Below, in pieces: positions 30,153 through 39,342 of a DNA stretch of 64,000 nucleotides. Made by a program: the position numbers and the translations under genes. The stretch covers positions 186,001-250,000 of the forward strand of contig NZ_AP014510.1 of NCBI RefSeq assembly GCF_000828675.1, given 5' to 3'. This stretch comes from Thermotoga profunda AZM34c06 (lineage in GTDB: Bacteria; Thermotogota; Thermotogae; Thermotogales; DSM-5069). Each line of letters starts with the position of its first letter. Positions within the stretch are counted from its first letter, which is position 1. The notes under the pieces are model-generated. The model made no database searches. It was not told the origin of the DNA and was given only the letters and a program-made list of their open reading frames with translations.

Positions 30153-31394
30153 TCAAAACTTATCCCACCTTGTTCTTTTATAATTTTCGAGTATCTTCAA
30201 AACAAAATCGATGTCATAGTTTGTATGGTCTGCATTTATCTGGAATCTTATTGTTTCATCGCCCTTTGGAACAATAGGAAAATTCAAACCAGTAGCGAGA
30301 ACACCATTTTCTATCAGATACTTAACTATATCAGATGTTCTATTTGTGTCTCTAACGAGTAGTGGGACAATTGGATGTTCGCTAACAATTGTTTCATATC
30401 CAAGTCTCAATAATCCTTCTCTGAATTTTTTTGTCAATTGCCTCAAATATCTCAATTTTTCCCTACCTTCATCACTGTCGAGAATTTGTAAAACTTTAAG
30501 GGCACATGCAGCCTCGGCCGGTGTGATTGGGTTTGAATAGATATATGTGATAGCCTTTTCTCTTAAATACGTGATTACAATTTGATCTGAAACCACATAT
30601 CCACCATTTACACCAAATGCCTTTCCAAGTGTTCCAATCAGAAGATCAACCTGTGCGCCAACTACTTCTTCGGTTCCCCTACCTGTTTCCCCAAAAGCTC
30701 CCACACCATGAGAATCGTCAGCAATGGTGATTATGTTTTCTTCAAAATATTCATCGTATTTGTTTGCAATATCGACTATTTTACCAAGAGGGGCATAATC
30801 TCCTCGCATACTGAAAACACCATCGGTGATAACCAAAATTCTCTTTGCTTTTCCAATACTGTCTTTTATTTTTTGCTCAAGGTCATTCGTATCTAAGTGT
30901 TTATATACAAGCTTGTCTTTCGGTCTTGATAATCTCACGGCATTTATAATGCAGTTGTGATTTAATTCATCACTTATGATAACTGTTTCAGGAGTTGTAA
31001 GTGAAGAAATCACACCTATGACCGTAACATAAGCTGCGCTGTAGATCATTGCATCTTCTCTTGAATGAAATCGTGCAAGTTGTTTTTCAAGCTCTCTATG
31101 GGGTAGATAGGTACCACTTATGAATCTCACTGCACCGGGTCCTACACCATATTTCCTGGCTGCTTCTTCTTCAACTTTTATTATCTCTTCTCTCAACGAC
31201 ATTCCAAGATAAGAGTTGGAATTCATTCTTATGAATTCTTTGTTTCCATAGCCTTTCAAGAAAAATCTCGGTCCCTTCTCACCTTCTGGTTTCTTGACAT
31301 CTGTTACGATAAATTCCTTTCCTTTTGCGCGACCTTCATTTTTTAATTGTAGTAATTCTTCCTCGAGTGTTTTTATTGTTCTGTTCAAAGGCAT
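30153..31394 (-). CDS. kbl: Glycine C-acetyltransferase (2-amino-3-ketobutyrate CoA ligase)
   Basis: PLP enzyme of the alpha-oxoamine synthase family, 413 residues. It splits 2-amino-3-ketobutyrate with CoA to glycine and acetyl-CoA. The PLP Lys is in LIGTLGKAFGVNGGY, with DDSHGVGAFGETGRG upstream and EHPIVPLLV near the end. KAPA synthase (bioF) is a close relative. The divergent threonine dehydrogenase gene next door favours Kbl. The ATG follows GGGAGGTG. The divergent gap of about 130 bases holds both promoters, but I could not place them firmly. Confidence 0.88.
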   Translation of the reverse strand: MPLNRTIKTLEEELLQLKNEGRAKGKEFIVTDVKKPEGEKGPRFFLKGYGNKEFIRMNSNSYLGMSLREEIIKVEEEAARKYGVGPGAVRFISGTYLPHRELEKQLARFHSREDAMIYSAAYVTVIGVISSLTTPETVIISDELNHNCIINAVRLSRPKDKLVYKHLDTNDLEQKIKDSIGKAKRILVITDGVFSMRGDYAPLGKIVDIANKYDEYFEENIITIADDSHGVGAFGETGRGTEEVVGAQVDLLIGTLGKAFGVNGGYVVSDQIVITYLREKAITYIYSNPITPAEAACALKVLQILDSDEGREKLRYLRQLTKKFREGLLRLGYETIVSEHPIVPLLVRDTNRTSDIVKYLIENGVLATGLNFPIVPKGDETIRFQINADHTNYDIDFVLKILENYKRTRWDKF

Positions 31395-31522
31395 TTTTAC
31401 ACCTCCCTTTTCACTGCATTTGTATTTTACAACTTTTATCTGTGTAGAGAAAAATTGGAACGTGGATTTTGAATTTGATGGTCTTTGATGTAAGCTCTAT
31501 TTGGAAATGGGGAGGGATCAAG

Positions 31523-32560
31523 ATGAAAGCAATTTTAAAGACACACATGGCGGCGGGTTTGACAATGCAAGATGTACCAAAACCAACTAACCTCAAACCA
31601 ACAGAAGTACTGGTAAGAGTAAAGCGTGCTTCAATATGTGGTTCAGATGTTCACATTTACAAATGGGACGATTGGGCAAAGAGTCATATCAAACCACCCA
31701 TGATAATAGGTCATGAATTTGCAGGAATAGTCGAACAGATAGGTGAAGCCGTCGAAACAGTACAAGTGGGAGATTTTGTTGCCGCAGAGACACATATCCC
31801 ATGCCAGCAATGTTATCAATGTAAGACCAACAGAATGCACATATGCAGAGATATGAAGATACTGGGTGTCGACATCGATGGAGCCTTCGCTGAATATGTC
31901 AAAGTACCTCAAACGATTCTCTGGAAGGTATCATCAAAGATATCACCTGACTTTGCTTCAGTGATGGAACCATTCGGAAACGCAGTTCACACAGCCTTAG
32001 TGGAGAATCTAACAGGTAAAACTGTCTTGATAACAGGCATAGGACCAATTGGAGCAATGGCAATTCAAGTTGCAAAAGCAGCTGGTGCTTCATTGGTGAT
32101 AGCTTCAGAAATCAAACCATACAGAAAAAACCTTGCAAAAAATAATGGCGCCGATGTCATAATAGATCCAACCCAAGAAGATTTATACAAAAAGATAATG
32201 GATATCACCAATGGCGATGGTGTTGATATTTTCTTGGAAATGTCTGGTAATATGAATGCTCTTGAACAGGGTTTAAAATCACTCACGCGTGGTGGAACAG
32301 CTTCTATTTTGGGTGTTTTTGGAGAAAAAGTACAACTTGCAATAGATGAACTCATAACCTTCAAGGGAATTAAGATCTATGGAATAACAGGGCGAAAGAT
32401 TTTTGAGACTTGGAGAATAGCAGATCAATTGCTCAGTAGTGGAAAAGTCGATCTCTCCAAGGTGGTAACACACATCATTCATTTCGAAGATTGGCAAAAA
32501 GGTTTTGATTTAATGATGAAAGGTGAATGCGGAAAGGTTGTCATGGAACTTTCTGATTAG
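31523..32560 (+). CDS. tdh: L-threonine 3-dehydrogenase (zinc)
   Basis: Medium-chain zinc alcohol dehydrogenase of 345 residues. It oxidises L-threonine to 2-amino-3-ketobutyrate with NAD. The catalytic zinc site is CGSDVHIYKWDDWA plus GHEFAG. The structural zinc Cys set is CQQCYQCKTNRMHIC. The Rossmann stretch is ITGIGPIGAMAIQVAKAAG. The C-terminus (TGRKIFETW) fits Tdh over sorbitol dehydrogenases. The frame is open from 31469, but the ATG at 31523 has GGGAGGG in place and starts MKAILKT like the family. With kbl it forms a threonine degradation pair. Confidence 0.92.
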   Translation: MKAILKTHMAAGLTMQDVPKPTNLKPTEVLVRVKRASICGSDVHIYKWDDWAKSHIKPPMIIGHEFAGIVEQIGEAVETVQVGDFVAAETHIPCQQCYQCKTNRMHICRDMKILGVDIDGAFAEYVKVPQTILWKVSSKISPDFASVMEPFGNAVHTALVENLTGKTVLITGIGPIGAMAIQVAKAAGASLVIASEIKPYRKNLAKNNGADVIIDPTQEDLYKKIMDITNGDGVDIFLEMSGNMNALEQGLKSLTRGGTASILGVFGEKVQLAIDELITFKGIKIYGITGRKIFETWRIADQLLSSGKVDLSKVVTHIIHFEDWQKGFDLMMKGECGKVVMELSD

Positions 32561-32584
32561 AATAAGGGGCACTTGCCCCTTATT
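32561..32584. terminator. Shared hairpin between tdh and fakA ends
   Basis: A perfect 10-bp stem, AATAAGGGGC/GCCCCTTATT, with loop ACTT starts right after the tdh stop and includes the fakA stop on the other strand. It is symmetrical, so it could end transcription from both sides. Neither side has a strong U-run beyond the stem, so efficiency is uncertain. Confidence 0.75.
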
Positions 32585-34193
32585 CGATCATCAAAAGGTA
32601 AGGATAGTGTGGCTGACCGCCTTCGTGAATATCAATTTGTACCTGATCAACTGCCTTCTCCAGGGCTTCTTTAATCATGTCTATTTCAGTATCAATGGCA
32701 TCTTGGCCAGTAAAAATTGTTACTATTTCTCTTCCACGTAAATCGAGTGCCGTTAAGGCTCTGATCATTGCCTGTTTGAGAGATTGTCCATGTGATACGA
32801 GTTTTTTACCTCGCATCACCATGTATTCACCTTTCTTTATCTTAGTTCCATTGTGTTTTGCGTCTCTCACTGCACGTGTGATACACAGTGAGATAATATA
32901 ATTTGCTGCTTGGACAAACTTCTCTTGTAATTTATCTGGTTCTTCGTTTGGATCAAAACTCATCATAGCCGAAATACACTCTTGAACGGTTTGGGTTGGT
33001 ATTATTATCACTTGCTTGTCTTTCGTATTTTCTGCGGCTTGTTTCGCGGCGAGTATTATATTAGGATTATTGGGAAACAGAAAGATTATCTCGGCTTTTA
33101 CTCTGTCTATAGCGAATTTGAGATCGGCCGTACTTGGATTCATTGTCTGTCCACCACGAACTATCTGGTCTACTCCAAGATTTCTCAAAACCTCCGAGAT
33201 GCCATGACCAGGCGAGACAGCAACAAAACCATATCTTTTTGGTTGTTCAACTATCTGTTCGACCAGGTGTTCATGCTGTAATTTCATATTATCCACTTTC
33301 ACCTTTAGTATTTCTCCATATTTCAATATCTCCTCGATTACAATACCGGGGCTATTAGTATGAACGTGAGTCTTCAATACTGCACCATCGTGGACAACAA
33401 CCGCTGAATCTCCTATATTTTCAAGAAAGAGTCTGAGCTCTCCCACTTTTTCGGCGTGAAAATCATTCTCACCTTTTACCATCACTTCTGTGCAATATTG
33501 ATACTTGAGCTCCTCGATCGGAAGTTCTACAGAAACTTCGCCATTCACGCTGGTCACTACTTCGAGATTAACTTTCTCTTCACCCATAGCTACCGAGCGA
33601 AATCCCTGTAATATGTAGTACAAACCTTTTGCACCAGCATCGACTACTCCTGCTTCTTTCAGTACCGGCAGCAACTTTGGGGTTTCTTTCACGGTTTCCT
33701 CTGCTACTTTATTGATCCAGTCGAGAACCTCTAAAACAGTCCCGACTTGGTCGACTTCATCGAGTCTTTCATCTATTCTTCTTAAAATTGTCAACATCGT
33801 TCCTTCAACTGGTCTCATAACAGCTTTGTAGGCAATGTTCCTTGCTGTTGAAAACATTTTCAATATATCTTTTGGTTGGAGTGTCTTTTTCTTCTCGCAG
33901 TACATTGCAAAACCACGAAATATCTGAGATAGTATTACGCCGGAGTTCCCACGAGCACCCATGAGCGTTCCGTTCCTTATGGCTTCCATTACGGCTGATA
34001 GCTCATGCTTATCTTTGTCTAACTGATCAAGATACTTACATCCTTCTTTCATCGTTGCGAGCATATTTGAACCAGTATCGCCGTCAGGCACGGGGAAAAC
34101 ATTGAGTGCATTGAGTTCATCAACGTGAGTCGCAAGATACTCCGTTGCTTTCTGAAAAGCAAGCTTCATGAATTTTCCATTCACTTTTTCCAA
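32580..34193 (-). CDS. fakA: DAK2-domain kinase, FakA/YloV family
   Basis: About 537 residues. The N-terminal DhaL-type kinase domain has LNVFPVPDGDTGSNML and NGTLMGARGNSGVILSQIFRG, the ATP/Mg sites of fatty acid kinase FakA. The middle and C-terminal parts match the FakA family (QYCTEVMVKG, SPGHGISEVLRNLGVD, FPNNPNIILAAKQA). FakA phosphorylates fatty acids held by a FakB (DegV) protein. No degV is nearby. The TTG at 34193 has GGAGGTG 6 bases ahead, while GTG at 34202 would lie in the ribosome site. It follows the Asp23 gene, the usual order in Gram-positives. Confidence 0.88.
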   Translation of the reverse strand: MEKVNGKFMKLAFQKATEYLATHVDELNALNVFPVPDGDTGSNMLATMKEGCKYLDQLDKDKHELSAVMEAIRNGTLMGARGNSGVILSQIFRGFAMYCEKKKTLQPKDILKMFSTARNIAYKAVMRPVEGTMLTILRRIDERLDEVDQVGTVLEVLDWINKVAEETVKETPKLLPVLKEAGVVDAGAKGLYYILQGFRSVAMGEEKVNLEVVTSVNGEVSVELPIEELKYQYCTEVMVKGENDFHAEKVGELRLFLENIGDSAVVVHDGAVLKTHVHTNSPGIVIEEILKYGEILKVKVDNMKLQHEHLVEQIVEQPKRYGFVAVSPGHGISEVLRNLGVDQIVRGGQTMNPSTADLKFAIDRVKAEIIFLFPNNPNIILAAKQAAENTKDKQVIIIPTQTVQECISAMMSFDPNEEPDKLQEKFVQAANYIISLCITRAVRDAKHNGTKIKKGEYMVMRGKKLVSHGQSLKQAMIRALTALDLRGREIVTIFTGQDAIDTEIDMIKEALEKAVDQVQIDIHEGGQPHYPYLLMIE

Positions 34194-34206
34194 GATCCGC
34201 ACCTCC

Positions 34207-34539
34207 TCAGCGGATCCCTGTCACGTGCACATTTACTTCTACATCTTCGCAGGCGCCTATATTTTTCAAAACATGCACGACATTTTCTATGATATTCTTT
34301 GCAACTTCTGTAACCTTTACACCGTACTCAACCTCTATGTACAGGTCAACAACTACTTTACCGGTGTCGAGTTCCTCTACTTTTATTCTCTCTTCTTCTT
34401 TTTCACCAAAGAGTTTTCCAAAGAAACTCTCAGAAGCAATGTTCACAGGTCCATAGCTCTGAGCTGTTGCAATATAAGCAAGTTTCTTAAGTGTCTTCAA
34501 ACTTATTTGCAACTCTCCGTAATCCAATTTGATTACCAT
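34207..34539 (-). CDS. Asp23/Gls24 family protein
   Basis: A 110-residue protein with the Asp23 (YloU) pattern: YGELQISLKTLKKLAYIATAQ, a variable charged part, then VVVDLYIEVEYGVKVTEVAKNIIENV. It has no signal or membrane segment. Genes of this family commonly sit immediately upstream of fakA, as here (about 13 bases), and the two are probably functionally linked. The start lies inside the end of dxs by 7 bases. Confidence 0.85.
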   Translation of the reverse strand: MVIKLDYGELQISLKTLKKLAYIATAQSYGPVNIASESFFGKLFGEKEEERIKVEELDTGKVVVDLYIEVEYGVKVTEVAKNIIENVVHVLKNIGACEDVEVNVHVTGIR

Positions 34540-36389
34540 GCATAAACCTCCTTTTTTAAAAATGATACCACAGCTTCAAAAATCCCTTCTGGATCGAGCT
34601 TACATAGCTTCAGCAATTCCTCTCTGGATCCGTGTGGTATGAATTCTTCTGTTACACCAAGTGTGAGCACGGGTTTTTTGATATCACGTTTGTTCATGAA
34701 GGCAATCACACTTTCTCCAAAACCTCCGTTTAGAAAGCCTTCTTCAATCGTGACAAATAAATCATGATTTTCGATGATAAAATTCATTGTTGCTTCGTCT
34801 AATGGTTTGACGCATCTAATATAGACGATTGTGGGATCCAGTGACAACAATTTTTCAACTTGATTTACCATGCTTCCAACTGCCAAGATGGCTATTTTAC
34901 CATTTCCTTTTCTGATGATATCCCATTTGAATGGTTTTATTATCTTTGACTTGGTCCACAGTTCATCAAAATTTGCTCTCTGATAATCTTTTGTATATCT
35001 GATTGCTATTACCCCTTTTATATCTTTCTCGACAATAGTCCTCAATAAGCATACCAGATCGAATAAGTTCGATGGTGTAAAGATTATTGATTTTGGTATT
35101 GTTCTGAATAATGCTATGTCAGATAAACCATGATGTGTTGGACCATCTTCACCAACAAGCCCTGCTCTGTCAATTGCAAAGACAACGTCAAGATTCTGCA
35201 ACGCTACGTCATGGATTATCTGGTCGTATGCCCTTTGCAAAAAAGTTGAATATATCGCGACGAATGGTTTAAACCCCATAGTTGATAGTCCTGCAGCGAA
35301 TGTTACGCAAGATTGCTCGGTTATGCCAAGGTCTGCAAATCTATTAGGTAAGCTTTGTGAAAAACGTTTTAAACCAGTCCCGTCTGGCATTGCCGCAGTT
35401 ATTGCAAAGATTCTATCGTCTTTTTGAGCCAATCTCAACAAGGTCTCTCCAAAAACCTCACTGTAGGAAATGTACCCTTGTTTCCTAACTGGTTCTCCAG
35501 ACTCTGGATCGAATTTCGGGGCATTGTGAAAGGTTACACAGTCTTTTTCGGCCGGCTCATATCCTTTACCCTTTTTAGTAACAACGTGAACGACTACTGG
35601 ATAGTCATAATGTTTTATTCTCTTAAAAACAGCCGTCATTAACTCGAGATCGTGTCCATCTATGGGTCCTATGTGTTTTAATCCCAAAGACTCAAAAAAG
35701 TCAGGACCAGAGATGAAATGTTTCATACCCTCTCGAATTCTTTTCAATTCATCTTCAATATTCTTCCCCAACTCTGATCCTTCAAGTGCCTTCTTCACAA
35801 GTTGTTTGAATTTCACATAAGCAGGGATCGTTCGCAGTTTTGCAAAAGTTTCAGAAAGGGCTCCAACGTTTGGAGCGATCGACATACCATTGTCGTTCAA
35901 GATGATCTTCAGTTTAGAATCCATGGTCCTCAATTGATTCAGACTTTCTAATGCTTCACCATTTGTCAATGCACCATCACCTATTACTACCAGAATATTT
36001 TTTCGTTGATTTTTCAACCTTAGAGCCTTTTCTATACCAAGTGCCGCGGCGATAGAAGTCCCAGCGTGACCGGCGCCAAATCTATCCAATGTGGATTCCT
36101 TTAATGAGGTATAACCGCTGATTCCACCGAATTTTCTGAGTGTTGCAAATTCGTCCCATCTACCTGTCAGCAATTTATGTGTATAGCATTGGTGAGAAGT
36201 ATCCCAAATTATTATATCTTGCCTTGGATCAAAGACATTGTATAATGCGAGTGTCAAATCAACAGTACCTAAATTTGAAGAAAGGTGTCCTCCATTCATA
36301 GAAACTATTTGTATTATACGTTCTCTTACAAGCTGAGAAATCTGTTTGAGCTTTGAAATATCTGCTCCAACTACATCATCGAGATTCAA
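34533..36389 (-). CDS. dxs: 1-deoxy-D-xylulose-5-phosphate synthase
   Basis: Thiamine diphosphate enzyme of 618 residues that makes DXP from pyruvate and glyceraldehyde-3-phosphate, the first step of the MEP isoprenoid pathway. The TPP site is GDGALTNGEALESLNQL...NDNGMSIAPNVG. The pyrimidine domain has GITEQSCVTFAAGLSTMG and AGLVGEDGPTHHGLSD. The start is TTG at 36389 behind GGAGGGG, 14 bases inside the end of xseB. Confidence 0.95.
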   Translation of the reverse strand: MNLDDVVGADISKLKQISQLVRERIIQIVSMNGGHLSSNLGTVDLTLALYNVFDPRQDIIIWDTSHQCYTHKLLTGRWDEFATLRKFGGISGYTSLKESTLDRFGAGHAGTSIAAALGIEKALRLKNQRKNILVVIGDGALTNGEALESLNQLRTMDSKLKIILNDNGMSIAPNVGALSETFAKLRTIPAYVKFKQLVKKALEGSELGKNIEDELKRIREGMKHFISGPDFFESLGLKHIGPIDGHDLELMTAVFKRIKHYDYPVVVHVVTKKGKGYEPAEKDCVTFHNAPKFDPESGEPVRKQGYISYSEVFGETLLRLAQKDDRIFAITAAMPDGTGLKRFSQSLPNRFADLGITEQSCVTFAAGLSTMGFKPFVAIYSTFLQRAYDQIIHDVALQNLDVVFAIDRAGLVGEDGPTHHGLSDIALFRTIPKSIIFTPSNLFDLVCLLRTIVEKDIKGVIAIRYTKDYQRANFDELWTKSKIIKPFKWDIIRKGNGKIAILAVGSMVNQVEKLLSLDPTIVYIRCVKPLDEATMNFIIENHDLFVTIEEGFLNGGFGESVIAFMNKRDIKKPVLTLGVTEEFIPHGSREELLKLCKLDPEGIFEAVVSFLKKEVYAW

Positions 36390-36591
36390 GGTCTGTCCCC
36401 TCCATTAATTGTTGAGCTTGTGCATAGACATCTTGAATTTGTATCTTCGCTTCATTGAGCATTACAAGCAATTCCTTGTATATCTCGATGCCTTTGTTAT
36501 AAAGTTCTATCGCTTCGTCAAAGGACATATCTTCCTGTTCGAGCTTTTCTACAATCTTTTCCAACTCATTTATCATCTGGTCGATTTTCAC
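36376..36591 (-). CDS. xseB: Exodeoxyribonuclease VII small subunit
   Basis: About 71 residues, all helical, with the XseB pattern LEKIVEKLEQEDMSFDEAIELYNKGIEI. It partners XseA to degrade single-stranded DNA. The start overlaps the end of xseA by about 26 bases. GTG at 36591 (or TTG at 36594) follows AAGGTGA. A later ATG at 36576 would cut conserved N-terminal residues. Confidence 0.92.
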   Translation of the reverse strand: MKIDQMINELEKIVEKLEQEDMSFDEAIELYNKGIEIYKELLVMLNEAKIQIQDVYAQAQQLMEGTDLESR

Positions 36592-37756
36592 CAACTATCA
36601 CCTTCACAACTCCGTCTGAAAATCGGACGGTCAATTTATCATGTTTGTTCAACCGCAAAGAGCTTTTCACCCAACGTCCATCTTTTTCAACGATTGCATA
36701 GCCTCTTTGGAGTACGTTGATCGGATTGAGTGAAGACAGACGCATTTCCAAAAACTCTGATTTTTTCTCACAGATCAATATGTGTCTTTGCATAAAAGTG
36801 GTTAGGTTCTTTGACATAATTTGTAGAGAATTTGTTTTCTCTGAGATTTTATCAACCATAGACTTCAAAAGCCTTTTCCCAGTATTTTGAGCGAGAATCA
36901 GATTGGTTTTTATTTTCTGTTCCATGTGAATATTCATCTTTTGCATCAGAGTGATTGCATAACTCAACACTTGTGATTTTTCTGGTACCGCAGCCTGCGC
37001 AGCGGCTGTTGGTGTATGAGCTGAATAATCAGCCACAAGGTCTATTAAAACTGTATCTATCTGATGACCTATTCCAGAAATAACAGGGTGTCTCAATTTG
37101 TAAACAGCCCTGACAACTTCTTCATCGTTGAAGATCCACAAATCGTCTGCCGACCCGCCTCCTCTGGTGATCAGGACCACATCAAGATCTTCAGAGTTCG
37201 CATCCTTCAATGCCTTTATCAAGGAAATCTTCGCATCTTCTCCTTGAACTCCTGTGTGGTACAGCAAGATTTCTACAAATGGATATCTTTCAGATATAGT
37301 TCTCAAAACATCTTGATAAGCTGCCGAGCTTCTCGATGTTATGATTCCTATTCTTCTTGGATATTTGGGTAGAGAACGTTTTGGTTTTTCAAAGATTCCT
37401 TCTTTTTGAAGTTTTTCATAGACTTCTCTCATTTTCATGAAGAGTAAGCCACGCTGTGGCAAAATCTTCAATTGCTTACATTGAAATCTGTATACACCTC
37501 TTGGTGGATAGACTCTGACATCGCCATAAGCATGAACCGTCTGCCCATCTGTTAGATTAACACCTCTCAGAGCCGCTCCAAAAAAGACACATCCTATGGT
37601 TGTGAACTCATCTTTGAGTGAGAAAAACAAATGTCCATTTCTCTCTTTGCAATCGACCACTTCACCAACAATTTGTATGTCAGTGAGATATGGATCATCG
37701 TTTATCAGATTTTCTATATAGTAATTGACTTCACTTACTGTATAAATCTTTTCCAC
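36566..37756 (-). CDS. xseA: Exodeoxyribonuclease VII large subunit
   Basis: A 396-residue catalytic subunit. The N-terminal OB-fold (VSEVNYYIENLINDDPYLTDIQIVGEV, CVFFGAALRG) is followed by the nuclease domain with PRRIGIITSRSSAAYQDVL, VLITRGGGSADDLWIFNDEEVVRAVY and HTPTAAAQAAVPE. The C-terminus is a long helix region. Its start overlaps the MutS-like gene end by 26 bases, which suggests one DNA-metabolism transcript. Confidence 0.95.
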   Translation of the reverse strand: MEKIYTVSEVNYYIENLINDDPYLTDIQIVGEVVDCKERNGHLFFSLKDEFTTIGCVFFGAALRGVNLTDGQTVHAYGDVRVYPPRGVYRFQCKQLKILPQRGLLFMKMREVYEKLQKEGIFEKPKRSLPKYPRRIGIITSRSSAAYQDVLRTISERYPFVEILLYHTGVQGEDAKISLIKALKDANSEDLDVVLITRGGGSADDLWIFNDEEVVRAVYKLRHPVISGIGHQIDTVLIDLVADYSAHTPTAAAQAAVPEKSQVLSYAITLMQKMNIHMEQKIKTNLILAQNTGKRLLKSMVDKISEKTNSLQIMSKNLTTFMQRHILICEKKSEFLEMRLSSLNPINVLQRGYAIVEKDGRWVKSSLRLNKHDKLTVRFSDGVVKVIVGENRPDDK

Positions 37757-39293
37757 AAGAATCGCCCTTTTTCATGAAATCGTGAGCAATCCGTATAACT
37801 TCATCTGGTAAACCAAATCTTTTTGCCACAGTTATAGCGACATTTTGATCAAAATCCTTTCCTTTTCTCAAAGAGTAGTCTATCATCTTGTGCGGATCGA
37901 TGGCATCTGCATCCTTTATTTTTCCACACATATACACATTTGACGCGCTCTTGACAATCGCCGGATAGTGAGTTGTAAAAAAGGCAAAATCGTCAAACTC
38001 ATCAAGATACTTGGCTACAGCAAAAGCCAAAGCCTCACCTTCAATTGGATTAGTTGTTGAGCCAAATTCATCGATTAAGATTAATTTTTTCCCAAGGGTT
38101 TCAACAATACTCACAAACGAAGATATCTCTCTTGCGAAGGAACTAAGACCCAGCTCTTCACCTTTAGAAAGATATCTCACAGAATCAAAAATAGGTGAAG
38201 AAAATACTTCACACGGGACTGGAAAGCCAAGCTGCATGAGAACAACTAAACTTCCCACTGTTCTCAACAAAGACGTCTTACCACCCATATTTGGTCCATA
38301 CAACACCGTAACACCTTCAGTTGCATCGACACTCACGGGATAATACGTGTAATTGTTTTCCTCGCAGTGTTCAACGATCGGTGGAAATCTCCCTCCTTTA
38401 ATCATCAATTCATCAGAAATTTGAGGTTTACAACATTTCATGTCAAAGTAGAAATAATATCTGCAAAGATCAAGATCGATTTGCTGAACCAATCTTTCGC
38501 ATAATTTGAGAGTGTTCAAAAAACGATCTACAGCCTTTGAAAGCTCGTTCAAAATAGTTTCTTCCTCAATTTTCATTTGATCTTCTATCATCTTCAAATG
38601 ATCAGATAACTCTAAAATCTCTTGTGAATATCTGATTCTCAGGTGATATCTTTCATTCGATCTTCTAATTACTTCAACTAAATTTTCCTTGAGTAATCTT
38701 TCTCCAAGCTGCCTATCACACGTGAATTCTTCACCAGGTAATTTTACTGAGAATTTCTTTTCTATTTCATCTTTCAAAGATTTCAATTTTTCTTCAATCT
38801 TTTTGGAAGTATGAAGATATTTCTTTCGAAGATCAAGGAGTTTTTCAGACTGTAGATAAAAATTTAAAGATTCAGAGGTTAATTTTGCAAGAATCTTCCA
38901 CAAACCAGTCAAATCTGGAAGATCCCAGATGTCTTTCACCAAATCTGAGATTTTCATCACGTAATAGACAAATCTTTTTAGTTTTGCAAAATCACCTATG
39001 CTATCGAAACCATTTTCAATTTGCTGTCTGATACATCCTAAAAGAGTCAGATGATCTCTTGTTGTTTGAACGATTGATCTATCAAGTTCCAATACTTTTT
39101 GAAGCCTTTCCCAATGTTCACAAAATTCCCTTTTACTCTTTATGACAGGTCGAAGTTCCTTGAAAAAATCCTTACCATATTCCGTCACGGGTTGAAAGTT
39201 TGATAGAATCCTGTCGATCATCACGAAATTTCGTGTCGCATCATCCAAAAACAGAGAGGATTCCTCCCAAAGAATTATACCCGAAAATAACAA
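37731..39293 (-). CDS. MutS-family ATPase (MutS-like, no mismatch domain)
   Basis: About 500-520 residues. The C-terminal half is a MutS ATPase: Walker A LYGPNMGGKTSLLRTVG, Walker B LILIDEFGSTTNPIEGEAL and TTHYP. The N-terminal half is a helical core/clamp region (about 60-270). The N-terminal mismatch-binding domain of MutS1 is absent, and no MutS2 Smr nuclease domain follows. Some similar proteins are annotated as aminomutase reactivases (KamC), so DNA repair is not assured. The start is uncertain: TTG at 39293, TTG at 39248 or ATG at 39221. A TATAAT box at 39279-39274 would favour the shorter forms. Confidence 0.75.
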   Translation of the reverse strand: MLFSGIILWEESSLFLDDATRNFVMIDRILSNFQPVTEYGKDFFKELRPVIKSKREFCEHWERLQKVLELDRSIVQTTRDHLTLLGCIRQQIENGFDSIGDFAKLKRFVYYVMKISDLVKDIWDLPDLTGLWKILAKLTSESLNFYLQSEKLLDLRKKYLHTSKKIEEKLKSLKDEIEKKFSVKLPGEEFTCDRQLGERLLKENLVEVIRRSNERYHLRIRYSQEILELSDHLKMIEDQMKIEEETILNELSKAVDRFLNTLKLCERLVQQIDLDLCRYYFYFDMKCCKPQISDELMIKGGRFPPIVEHCEENNYTYYPVSVDATEGVTVLYGPNMGGKTSLLRTVGSLVVLMQLGFPVPCEVFSSPIFDSVRYLSKGEELGLSSFAREISSFVSIVETLGKKLILIDEFGSTTNPIEGEALAFAVAKYLDEFDDFAFFTTHYPAIVKSASNVYMCGKIKDADAIDPHKMIDYSLRKGKDFDQNVAITVAKRFGLPDEVIRIAHDFMKKGDSCGKDLYSK

Positions 39294-39314
39294 AAAGACT
39301 TATCACCACAAGTG

Positions 39315-39342
39315 AAAACAAAAATGGGGCACAAGCCCCATT
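39315..39342 (-). terminator. Rho-independent terminator after the pyrophosphatase gene
   Basis: On the reverse strand a stem AATGGGGC/GCCCCATT with loop TTGT is followed by TTTGTTTTC, a classic terminator. The stem includes the hppA stop codon. It separates hppA from the MutS-like/xse/dxs run. Confidence 0.85.
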
